Shown here piece after piece: positions 11,492 to 21,121 of a stretch of 64,000 nt of DNA. Positions within the stretch are counted from its first letter, which is position 1, and the number at the start of each line of letters is the position of its first letter. This DNA comes from Centrapalus pauciflorus (lineage: Eukaryota; Streptophyta; Magnoliopsida; Asterales; Asteraceae): the NCBI GenBank assembly GCA_020465985.1, contig JAANYP010007127.1, forward strand, positions 248,001 to 312,000, in the 5' to 3' direction. Both the position numbers and the translations under genes were made by a program. A model generated the notes under the pieces. That model had not been told where the DNA came from. It did not search any database and worked only from the letters and a program-made list of their open reading frames with translations.

Positions 11492-12087
11492 TTAGGAAAC
11501 TCCTGATTCTCCCCCTTTTTGGAATCATTGGTTTGGTCAAGAGGACCTACAACTTTTGCCACTTGGGTTTGAATCAATCGCTCTAATTGCATGATTTTAT
11601 TTCCACAGAGGGTAAACCATTTATGGAGATAATCCATTCTCTGATTTTGAGCCGCTTCTGCCTGCTTGAGTGCAATGATTTGTGCTCCCTGTGCAGCAAT
11701 GATGGACTTTTGGTATTCCAACATAGCTACAACAGGTTTCAGCTTAGGATCCGTTAATAACATAAGTTGCAGACTAGCCTCAAGATCAGCAAACATATGT
11801 GGTGCCTGTGATCTATCACTTGCATGAATACCAGAAGTAGAAACCTCTGGGCCCCTCTGGTCTTGGTTCTGGGGACTTCCAGCTGGTGTTTGCACACTTG
11901 CTGTTGCCATGGGTGTGGTCTTAATTATGTTGGCACTGTCCTGTGCCTCTTGTGCAGAAAGAGCAGTAGTGTCAGCCACAGAACCCATATGGACTATCTC
12001 TGTTGAGATGTCCACCTCTTGAGTGAGGATGGGAGTGTCCTCAATGTGTACCCTTTGGATATTCTGTGCAGAAGTGTCCTCCTGCAC
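10855..12087 (-). CDS. Chimeric ORF: ORF3 fragment fused in frame to pol integrase/RT linker
   Basis: This open frame of 410 codons crosses the tandem-duplication junction at 11491/11492. Its first two thirds (residues 1-198) are the middle of ORF3 (Gln/Thr-rich, with DLEASLQLML and ALKQAEAAQNQRMDYLHKWF). From about residue 199 it is copia integrase C-terminal region ([25 protein letters not shown]) and the Ser/Thr-rich linker before RT. The frame is kept through the junction by chance or by selection; a stop at 10855-10857 ends it before the RT domain. I mark it as an open frame created by duplication. There is no sign that it is expressed; it opens with an internal Met, and a TAA (12102-12104 region, a Gln codon in copy 1) lies upstream. 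Confidence 0.4.
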   Translation of the reverse strand: MQEDTSAQNIQRVHIEDTPILTQEVDISTEIVHMGSVADTTALSAQEAQDSANIIKTTPMATASVQTPAGSPQNQDQRGPEVSTSGIHASDRSQAPHMFADLEASLQLMLLTDPKLKPVVAMLEYQKSIIAAQGAQIIALKQAEAAQNQRMDYLHKWFTLCGNKIMQLERLIQTQVAKVVGPLDQTNDSKKGENQEFPKTHLGKFESKAEEGFFVGYSNQSKAYRVYNSVSKTIEESANVEFNENTGNVKGTGPDWLFDLNSLTNSLSFVEYTAEADANRIEAVNTNSHAVNTNSQAVGTKFQTAADSTNWDEYTTIPLLSCDPPGVLNAQHDKNPDTEVPLPSPERTAPTQRETAPDSSQAVLETEPSTDPDGDDTNPGSSFQTEREPTLRVHKYHPLNQILGDPSIPV

Positions 12088-13038
12088 AGGGTTATTTGGC
12101 TCTTATCTGAGGGCTGAGGAGAAAGGAGCTCCTGGACCTCTTTTTCTTTTATATAGATATTTAAGTGGCGATATTGTCTGAACAATAAGAGCAGAAGGCT
12201 TTTGTGTATCATGAGGAGGGGGTTGGGGTCCTGGGGGTGAAGCAGTAATGATAGGCTAAGCCTGCTCAGGACCCTCTCCTCTGTTTCTTGGAATAATGTT
12301 CATCATTGCAGAAGGCAATGGAACATCTACACTCAAAAAATTGGCACTTGGCTTTAAAAGCCTTTTAATAGAAGATAGTGAGTGCCTATGAGAAACATGT
12401 ATCCTCTTATGGATACTAAAATTGGTGCAAGCTTTTGCAATTATCTCTGCCAAAAATCAAGGATACATCAAAAATTTCCCATTCTTTAGGGAATGATGCC
12501 TTAACATCACCTGAAAAATCATATTTGAAAAATTGAACTGTTGGCCTGTTGAAAATCACGCTAAGGTAGTGGCAATATTTGAGGAAAATTCTGACCAACC
12601 AGTTCTTTTAGGGCTTATACACTGCTGAATAATATGCACAAGATATTTCCATTTAGGTGAATAGTGTGCTTTAAAGAAAGTAAAGGAATCAGCAGGACCC
12701 CTATATCCAATATTACGAAGACCAGTATGTAACTCATTAAGGGATAGGTGTGTAATACCTGAGGCATCTTGAAGATGCAAATGTTGACGAATGGATTCCT
12801 CAGATACTGTGATGGGAGTGCCATCAATTTTGGATATCATAGAAGGAACTCCATTGATGGTTTATACAGAAGAACGGTTCCAGAACTGCTCAATATGAGA
12901 TATGTATATGGTAGGATTGATATTGAGGGCATGATGGATATGGGACTGTCTAAGAAATTCCATCATGTCATGGAACGGTTGAAGTTCAGAGTGCTTTAGA
13001 GAGTAGGGTAGGCAGTTGTGGTCTTTGACAAACTCCAT
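11492..13038 (-). pseudogene. Element B ORF3 copy 2, N-terminal half only, broken
   Basis: Second copy of the ORF3 start and middle, collinear with 7352-8898. It begins at the ATG at 13038 and loses its C-terminal half at the duplication junction, where it runs into pol. Copy-specific lesions include a stop near 12870 (a Val-Gln region changed to TAA), TGA at 12556-12558 (Cys in copy 1), a stop in the segment around 12460 and TAA near 12103. Where copy 1 has a stop after the FNF block (8386), this copy reads through with Ser-Asn, showing independent decay after duplication. Confidence 0.8.
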
Positions 13039-15631
13039 GGAAGATTAAACGGAGGTTTTAGGGTTTCAAAGAAGAGTGTGTGAATCGTTCAGAGAGAAAA
13101 GAAGGCCGTTGTATGAGATTATGTAACTGGTAGTTACAACTGAACGAAACTGGGACCTTTAAAGGTTTTGAAAAAGGTTGGGTCCCGCGCACCCATTTAA
13201 GAAATTACCAAATTACCCTGCACACTTTGACAGATCAAGTGAATAACTAACAGTCCGAGAAAATGAACTAGCAGCTTGAGAAAATACTCAAGCTGTTAGT
13301 TGAAACTTAGGCATCTTTTAATGAAACAGTGACTCCCCCTTAAATAAGCATATGAATTAAATAATAATGAAAACAAATTAATCCATGTTTACAATACCAA
13401 TATTTGATACCAGGAAAGTGAACCTTCCTACATCAAAAGGTTTTGTAAATTGATCAGCTAACTGATCATCAGTATGTATTTTGGTAACTTGGATTAATTT
13501 CTTCTCATTACAATCCCTTATAAAGTGAAATCTGATGTCTATATGCTTGGTTTTTGGGAATTTAACTGGGTTTCGCACAATGCTGATTGCACTTGAATTG
13601 TCAATGTAAATAGGAGTGGATAAGAAGTTCATACCATAGTCTCTCAATTGATTTTCAATCCACATTACCTGGGAGCAGCAGCTTGCAGCTGCTACATATT
13701 CTGCTTCAGTGGATGAGGTGGAAACAGTTGTCTGCTTTTTGTATTGCCAAGAGACGAGTCTTGCTCCTAAGTATTGACATCCACCAGTTGTGGATTTTCT
13801 GTCAATGTTGCATCCTCCATAGTCAGTGTCAGAGTAGGCTGTTAGTTCAAGGGGAGAGTCTTTAGGATACCATAGGCCTAAATGTGGTTGGCCTTTGAGA
13901 TATCTAAAGATTCTCTTAACAGCAACCAAATGAGAATCCTTTGGAGAGCATTGAAACCTAGCACACACACAGACAGCAAACATAATATCAGGTCTAGAAG
14001 ATGTTAGATACATAAGAGATCCTATAAGAGATCTGTATAAATGAATGTCCACATCTATGCCATCTTTGTCTGTATGGAGCTGCTTGTGAGGATCCATTGG
14101 AGTGCTTGCAACTTTGGTGTCTTGATACCCAAACTTTTCCAATATGTCTTTAACATACTTTGATTTACTTATGAAGAGACTAGTGGGCTTCTGCTTGACC
14201 TGCAATCCTAGAAAGAAAGTGAGTTCTCCCATTTGAAACTTTTTGTGCATTAAAGCCTCAAACTCTTTGCACAAACAATCATTTGTTGAGCCAAAGATGA
14301 TGTCATCAACATAGATTTGGACAAGCAGAATCTCAGCTTCGATGGACATAGTGAAAAGTGTTTTGTCCAGAGTGCCTCTCTTGAACGCATTCTGTAGAAG
14401 GTATTATGACAGAGTGTCATACCATGCTCTGGGGGCTTGATGGAGACCATAGAGAGCCTTGTCTAACTTGTAGACCCTGTCTGGACACTTGTAGTCCTCA
14501 AAACCAGGAGGCTGACATACATAGACCTCCTCTTCAATTGTCCCATATAGAAAAGCAGACTTCACATCCATTTGATACACTTTAAAACCTTTGAAGCTTG
14601 CATAGGCCAAAAATAGTCTGATGGCTTCAATTCTTGCCACTGGAGCAAATACATCATCATAATCTATGCCTTCTTCTTGAGTGTACCCTTGTGCTACTAG
14701 CCTTTCTTTATTCTTGATGACTATCCCTCTCTCATCTTTCTTGTTTCTGAACACCCATCTTGTACCAATTGCTCTCTTTCCTTTAGGAAGATCAACCAGT
14801 GTCCATACATTCTGAATCTTGAACTGTAGAAGCTCTTCTTGCATTGCCTCAATCCAGGATGAATCTTTCAATGCTTCTGATGCCTTTTTAGGTTCTAGCT
14901 GAGACATGAAACAGGCATGTTCAAAAGCAGCTAGACTGAATTCAGAAACTGTTTGTTCAGCAGCAGCAGTCTCATTGTGAACCATTTTCCTTGTTTGTAC
15001 AGGTATACTTGGATCACCCAGTATTTGATTAAGAGGATGATACTTGTGAACTCTGAGTGTAGGCTCTTTTTCTGTCTGAAAAGAGGATCCAAGATTTGTA
15101 TCATCTCCATCAGGATCAGTGGATGGTTCAGTTTCTAAAACAGCTTGACTTGAATCTGGGGCTGTTTCCCTTTGTGTTGGAGCTGTTCTCTCAGGACTTG
15201 GGAGTGGCACTTCAGTGTCTGGATTTGTATCATGTTGAGCATTCAGAACCCCTGGAGGGTCGCATGACAGAAGTGGTATAGTGGTGTATTCATCCCAATT
15301 GGTTGAATCTGCAGCAGTTTGAAATTTTGTGCCAACAGCTTGAGAATTTGTATTGACAGCATGAGAATTTGTGTTGACAGCTTCAATCCTGTTTGCATCA
15401 GCTTCTGCAGTATACTCAACAAAGCTCAGAGAATTTGTTAGTGAATTTAAATCAAACAACCAATCAGGACCAGTGCCTTTGACATTTCCAGTATTTTCAT
15501 TAAATTCAACATTGGCACTTTCTTCATTGGTTTTAGACACACTGTTATATAGTCTATAGGCTTTGCTTTGATTTGAGTATCCTACAAAGAATCCTTCTTC
15601 AGCGTTACTCTCAAACTTCCCTAAGTGAGTC
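11492..15631 (-). repeat. 4140-bp tandem duplication, copy 2
   Basis: Second unit, directly adjacent to the first and in the same orientation. Its far boundary at 15631 passes from the shared TTAG into normal pol (integrase) sequence, while the inner boundary passes into ORF3 sequence. The same breakpoint pair explains both junctions. The copies carry different private substitutions, which argues against simple assembly duplication. Confidence 0.93.
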
Positions 15632-16796
15632 TTAGTGTGAAGAATGGTGCATGGACAACCAAATGACTTGAAAAAGACTATTAAGGGTATTCTATTATGG
15701 AATAACTCATAAGGAGTTTTCCCTTGTGATTGAACAACCTGAACCCTATTCAGAACATAACAGGCTGTATTAACAGCTTCTGCCCAGAAAGTCATTGGCA
15801 GTTTTGAATCAGCTAACATTGTTCTAGCAGCCTCAATTAATGTTCTGTTCTTTCTTTCAGCTACACCATTTTGCTGTGGTGTTCTTTGTGCACTATATTG
15901 TCTAGCAATACCTTTGGACTCACAAAAACTGTTAGGATGTGATTTTTAAATTCAGTTCCATTGTCTGATCTTATCACCTTAACTTTTGACTTGGATTGGT
16001 TTTCTATCTTAAGAATAAATGACTTAACTAGCTCAGCAGTTTCATCTTCAGACCTAAGAAAGTAAACCCAAGTAAATCTGGTGAAATCATCAACAATAAC
16101 TAAACAGTAAGCCCTTTTATTCAAACTCAAAACAGATGTTGGACCAAATAGATCCATATGAATCAGCTGAAGAGCAGATGAGATTGAATTTATTTCCTTG
16201 GCCTAATGAGAAGTTTTGTATTGCTTGCCTTTAAGGCATGCTACACAATGATCATCACATATGAACTCATTTTGTGGTAAACCTCTTACCAGATTCTTTT
16301 TGACTAAAATGTTCATGGGCTTGAAGTTCATGTGACACATTCTTCTATGCCAAAGAGCAGACTCATTGGATGATGCCTTGGATATCAAACAGCTTAAAGT
16401 ATCTGATTTGGATAAAAGATCTGTGTCCAAACAATAGACATTGTCCTTTCTTGGTGTTCTTAGTAAACAAGATTTTCAGGAATTTTGAAAGCTTTTGAAA
16501 GAACAATGCACTCAGAATCTGTAAACAAAACAATGTTTTGTTTTGTCACAGATTTGAGAGACACTTAATAAATTATACGCAAGCTCTTCAACATACAAAA
16601 CATCATTGAAAATCATGTTGCCTGCATTAACAGTACCTTTACCTGTAACCTTACCTCCTTTTGAGTTGCCTCCAAATGCAACAAATCCTCCATCAAAGCC
16701 TTTGAAATTTGACAAGCACTCAGAATTGCCTGTCATGTGCCTAGAGCATCCACTGTCCAAATGCCATCTTGTTTTATGAGGTGACCTGTGGTTGCC
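13378..16796 (-). pseudogene. Element B pol (protease, integrase, RT, RNase H), broken
   Basis: In order on the minus strand: protease WHLDSGCSRHMTG (about 16770), the GAG-pre-integrase region with an H-H-C-C zinc site (LWHRRMCHMNF, DDHCVACLKGKQ), integrase core ([30 protein letters not shown]), integrase C-terminus ([15 protein letters not shown]), RT ([21 protein letters not shown]) and RNase H (SDTDYGGC, TEAEYVAA). Breaks: frameshift near 16530, TAG at 16203-16205, frameshift near 15930 and the shared stop at 14404-14406 just before YVDD. The tail 13378-14349 is open. Architecture PR-IN-RT-RH identifies Ty1/Copia. Confidence 0.9.
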
Positions 16797-16820
16797 CTGC
16801 ACAAATAAAAGCTTAGTTAG
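16797..16820 (-). promoter_or_regulatory. Candidate branch point and 3' splice site at gag end, element B
   Basis: Minus strand: ACTAAC (16816-16821) around the gag stop, then TAAGCTTTTATTTGTGCAG ending at 16797, then GGCAACC leading into protease. Branch adenine to AG is about 20 nt. The gag stop codon (16813-16815) lies inside this module. The same layout occurs in C and D. Confidence 0.5.
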
Positions 16821-17905
16821 TAGAGGAGTAAACCCAAACCAAATTGGTTTTGGGTTGGCCTTGTGCATTGACATAACTAAATACTGTTTTTGACTTCGTA
16901 TATTTAGTGAGATCCACTGATGGTGTCTTTGGAGAGTATTTAGTGATTATATGAGGTATCCAGGTATTTTGATCATCTTTTCTTCCAACAGTCTCAGATG
17001 ATTCAAAAACAGTTCCAGATTGATGCTTAGCAGTTTGACCTGTGATTGTAGTGCTAACAGCTTCAGACTTTGCACTAACAGCTTCAGATTTTGACTTAAC
17101 AGTCTGATCTTTTGCATCAGCAATTTGATCTGAAGATTTGTCTTTGACACACCATAATTGTTTAAAACTTAATTTAGGCTTTGCCAAAACTTGTTTTTGG
17201 TGTGTGGACTGTTTTTTATTAGCTTTTGAAAGCCTGTGATCAACTGTTTTCTTTGGAACTGTTGTAGCAGAAGGTTTGACCTTTGAATTTTTTACATGAG
17301 TAGGACTTGATTTTTTATGAATCACAGTCTGTTTTGCAACAGCTGGTTTATAAAAACAATCCTTGGCCAAATGATTCTTCCTTCCACAGTGAAAACATCT
17401 TTTGACTGTTTGAATTGGAGAACCAGTTTTATTTGGCAATTTTCGGTTCTTGTTCCTCTGATTTCCCCTTACCTGCTGTTGTTTGGGAAACTTTTGAACA
17501 CCATGCTTTTGGCATGTGCAGACTGGAACATTTTTACCCCTTTTATTATTCTTTGAAGAAGATGCAGTGTTACAGTTAGAATGTACAGAAACTTGTGGAG
17601 CAGCATTGCATACACTCATCTTCTCTTTTCCTTTCTTACTGGGGGTTTGGATCTCTATAGGTGCACTCATTGTTTTGTGTTCTTTCTCAACTGATGTACA
17701 CTCACAGTCTCTATTTTGAATCTGGTCTTCTTTAGATTCAGGACTGTTATTAAGGATAGGATCTACAATAGTCATAGACTCATCTAATGGTTCATTGACA
17801 AGCCTGTCAGCAACTTCACTCATTGGATAGATGTATTTGTTGTTGTATGGAGGTGGAGTAGCCCTGTAGCCTATGCCTTCTTTGGGATTAACCTGGGAGT
17901 CTAAG
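16813..17905 (-). pseudogene. Element B gag, C-terminal half
   Basis: From about 17905 downward the frame reads HLDSQVNPKEGIGYRATPPPYNN, typical of the region after the gag coiled coil in plant copia gags, then a basic Lys-rich segment. It holds one CCHC zinc knuckle, CFHCGRKNHLAKDC (about 17357-17398), and a Lys/Ser/Thr-rich tail ending in QGQPKTNLVWVY before TAA at 16813-16815. The open part from the Met at 17823 is 336 codons. The gag N-terminus lies on the other side of element C at 25104-25753, and the middle (coiled coil) is not found on either side, so sequence was lost at or before C's arrival. Confidence 0.8.
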
Positions 17906-17991
17906 TGTTGGAGGTTTCGAATCTAAGACAGACTCGAATAAGGAGTACTTCGAATCTGTCAGTAGATTCGAATCTATGCTTAGACTCGACT
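17905..17991 (-). other. 87-bp TTCGAA-rich filler between element B gag and element C LTR
   Basis: This short stretch contains TTCGAATCT, GATTCGAATC and GACTCGA words like those in C's LTR and leader, yet lies outside the LTR boundary (TGTAAGG at 17992). It does not continue B's gag. It may be a rearranged piece of a C-family element. It takes the place where a target-site duplication would be expected. Confidence 0.5.
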
Positions 17992-18534
17992 TGTAAGGTC
18001 TACCACTGCAAGATCTATCTAGACGCGGATCCGTGAACGAGTGCGGAATCCTCGTTGACGGTTAGACGGACAACTCTCAACCAACGGAAACACGGAAACT
18101 ATGAGACGCTGAACGAACGACACACGAACGATCCTACGTACTAATTCTCTCCGAAACGGGACTCACCAAGCTGATAAACTCGAGATCGCCTCTTGCTTAA
18201 TTCCTCACGAATTCTGCAAAAAGTCCCTTAATGATTCGAGTCTATCCCTAATTATAGACCCTGATTCGAGTCTGTTGTGGGCCAACCTCGAATCTGGCCC
18301 AAGGCCCATTCGAGTCTGTCCATATTGACATCCTCGAATCTAGCCCATTCGAATCTAAGGCTAGACTCGAATCCATCACAGATTCGAATCCCAAGCAATA
18401 ATCAATTCGAATCTATGGCTACATTCGAATCTATCACAGATTCGAATGCCAAGCCTTGTATTCTAAAATCACCTAAGAACTTGTCTTATCAATAACAAAA
18501 CTAGACTGCTGTCGTCACACTGAATGTACCAACA
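17992..18534 (-). repeat. Element C, 3' LTR (543 bp)
   Basis: Bounded by TGTAAGGTC (plus strand start) and TGTACCAACA (end), i.e. TGTTGGTACA...CCTTACA on the minus strand. It aligns along its length with 24563-25103 with about twenty differences. It is full of GATTCGAAT and GACTCGAAT words (18230-18450). Confidence 0.92.
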
Positions 18535-18550
18535 GACTCCCCCTTGACGA
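18535..18550 (-). promoter_or_regulatory. Polypurine tract, element C
   Basis: Minus strand GCTATCGTCAAGGGGGAGTC directly precedes the LTR start TGTTGG. The same tract precedes the LTR of D (57593-57612), showing that C and D belong to one family. Confidence 0.9.
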
Positions 18551-20840
18551 TAGCTTCTAGTTTTTGTTCATTGATCTTGATAGACTATTTGCTTTAATGA
18601 CAATGAATGTCGAGATCACCCTTTCTCCTCGTTATCCATGACTGATGATTCTGAATCGCTTCTCTAACTTAGTCCACGTTCCTTTGAACCACAGCGCTTC
18701 TAATACCTCTTAGACTAACCTCTCAAATCTGCAGTACAACCCTTTCTTCTGACAGTTTTTGCAAACACCTCAGCCCAGAATTGTCTTCCTAGATTATACG
18801 GTCCTTCTAAGGTAAAATCAGTCACTTCTAACTTCAGAATCTGATTCATCATTTAGAGCAGTCTTCTGCATCTCTAGATCTATCCCATTCTGATCATCAT
18901 TCATAACACTTAGGAAAAAGTTCTAAGTCATCTTCAATTACTCTGACAATGCTCCGGTCAGACCATGTCTTCAGTTACTTCAGTTGTCTCTGAATACCAT
19001 GTCTTCAGTTACTTCAGTTGTCTCTGAATCCTTGTCTTTCCTAATGTCAGTAGCTTCGGACACTGACTCCCCCTGAGGATCAGCAGTGAGAGCCAATATT
19101 TGAAAGATCTGCCAGCTCACTACTGTCTTGAAAGATCTGCCCGCTCACTATGCGAGCTATCTTCTTTGTCTTGTCAGCTCACTGCTCAGGCCATCTTTTT
19201 CGAAGGACAGCTTCTCTACGATTTCTCCACTCTCTACTATTTCTCCCCCTGAGATGGATGATCTTTCAACCAGATGCCAATATAGCCTCCAGATTTGCAA
19301 TCTGCTGCTACTGATCAGTCTCTGTCTGATCCAACTTGGCATGAAGTTCACAAATCGCCTTTGTCAGTTGAAGAATCTGTAATTCTGTGAATAATTCAAG
19401 GCTAACACTGTATAGACTTAATCAACACATGAAACAAGTCATTAGATGTTAGTAGGACATTAAAATCATTATTCAACGATAAAGATAAAATGAAACTCTC
19501 CTACTTAAAGTTTTTGAAGGTTTATAGCGTAAACCAAACACGAGAACTAAGTTCGAGAGAAACTATCATTACCTTTGTTTAAATAGTCCCAACCTCGTAA
19601 GTTTTGAAAAACTTTGAACAATTTTCAACTTTTTCAACACTTAAATGAAAATTTTGAAAATCTTTGAATAAAATTCAACTTTTTCAACTTTTTCAAAGAA
19701 TGGAGGTTTACAACCTTTGCAGAACCAGTCACACTAAGCAACAGATTTTCACGCAATATTTGTTTATTCAACCAATCATGCATCCTTAGAAACTTTGACC
19801 TTTATCCTACTGAAGATAAAAATAAAATAAAATAAAATTAATTTTAAAACTTAAGGTACTCTAACCTACACTAAATAGTATATTTTTGGCGAGAATAGTC
19901 AAAAAAAGATTCAATCAGATAGCGGTGTCAGATACTCACTTTCAGTTCTTAAACTTTCACACTTAGGAATTTTGGATTCCTTTGATTGTTTGGCGTGACA
20001 TACTCGTTTAGCCGATTGTTGGTATTTACCCCTTTAAACATTCTACATTTCGAAATATCCCTTGGCCTTTTTATTTATCATGAAATTATCTTACGTGACT
20101 CAGACATGGACATACTTTTATGATCAAGGCACACAGACGAAGATTCTAATTTGTTGGTATTTGCAAACTTTCTTTAAAAGACAAACATCGGACACAGGTC
20201 TGTATTCTCATACAACAAAGTGTCTTAGTTCGACTTAAGGTTTATTTTTAAAGTTAGCAGATAGCGGTGACAGGTCTGTACTGACGTACAACAAAGCGAC
20301 ATGTCTGCTAACCCGAATCTAAACAGAGACAACAGGTCTGTACTTACGTACAACAAAGTTGCATGTTTTCGACTCTCAGTTTTATGATATTTCTATTCTT
20401 TCCATTTTCAGATGTATTTGATTTTGCCATACATCCCCAGAAAGTTCGCATACCTCATTTAGACTCAATGTTTGTATGTCTTGTACATAAAAATTAAGAC
20501 CGATTGGTCGTACATCTAAGTTAGTGACACGCTTGACTTTTTCTAGAATATTTTATTAGCCTTGAGATTCCCTATATGTATTATGCCTACCAACACATCA
20601 AACTAAATAAAGTATAACACTTAGGAATTTAGTTGCATTATGTGTGAAAGCGTAAATACTTAGAGTCTGTAACGACGGTGCTAATTTTCGTCACTTTGAA
20701 CCTATGCATCTAAGACTTAACTCAATTTTCTGATATTCTCTTCTTTTTGTATTTTTGTTTTGATTTTCATAAATAATAATAAGCTAATAAAGTAACTTAC
20801 TAACTTACTATAAAAAGAAATAAAATAGCCTAAGGTCAAG
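18551..20840 (-). other. Element C, spacer and remnant of the ORF3 region
   Basis: No intact gene. The part nearest the LTR (18551-19400) is probably a collapsed ORF3: it has several purine-rich AGGGGGAG-like tracts (near 19068, 19240 and 18540) and acidic Ser/Glu-coding scraps, but no readable frame. From 19400 to 20840 it is collinear in reverse with the spacers of A and D, including a TATTTAAAC box (19577-19586) and the three palindromes. Confidence 0.6.
20188..20365 (-). repeat. Three TGTAC-GTACA palindrome repeats (element C spacer)
   Basis: Three units in reverse orientation at about 20188-20226, 20261-20301 and 20328-20365: GGACACAGGTCTGTATTC, GGTGACAGGTCTGTACTGA and GACAACAGGTCTGTACTTA, each continuing to CGTACAACAAAG or a variant. 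They match the units of A and D in order and spacing. Confidence 0.8.
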
Positions 20841-20935
20841 TTACTTTGGATTACACATGCCATTTAGTTGAACTAACAACCCAAAGCATGAACTAACAAA
20901 TGCTTTTGTGACTAGATTCGCATTGTTTATACAGA
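20841..20935 (-). pseudogene. Element C, tail of copia pol
   Basis: The minus-strand frame gives VTKAF...LLVQLNGMCNPK followed by TAA at 20841-20843, matching the end of D pol (52620-52709). Everything between the integrase scrap near 21000 and this tail is deleted, so no reverse transcriptase or RNase H core remains. Confidence 0.8.
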
Positions 20936-20984
20936 CTGACACAACTGACACACCTTACATGTTTCCCTTATAACTTCTCACTTT

Positions 20985-21095
20985 GGTCTAAGGACCCAGA
21001 AAGCATACCTGCTGTTTCGTCCTTTGTACCCCTGTCCTGTATCAAGAGAAACCACTATCCATAAACCATTTGTCATTAAGATCTGTAGCTAACTC
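20985..21095 (-). pseudogene. Element C, protease and integrase stumps
   Basis: After the splice-acceptor-like site the minus strand reads ELATDLNDKWFMDSG, the start of copia protease with its D-S-G motif, then a stop at 21042-21044 (Ser-Cys-Ser in functional relatives is Ser-Gly-Phe-Ser here). The next 50 bases resemble the integrase segment of D near 50080-50110 (GGTACAAAGG...GACGAAACAGC). The domain between them is deleted. Confidence 0.7.
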
Positions 21096-21121
21096 CTGCA
21101 CACTAAACAAGAAAAGTTAGT
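21096..21121 (-). promoter_or_regulatory. Candidate branch point and 3' splice site at gag end, element C
   Basis: Minus strand: AACTAAC overlaps the gag stop (TAA at 21117-21119), followed by TTTTCTTGTTTAGTGTGCAG ending at 21096 and then GAG of the protease frame. Branch adenine to AG is about 21 nt, an ordinary plant distance. Confidence 0.5.

Noticed and set aside
11491..11492. Splicing or frameshift explanation for the pol-ORF3 junction
   Set aside because: A constant 4140-bp offset with a shared TTAG at all three boundaries explains the junction as a DNA duplication; no splice signals are needed.
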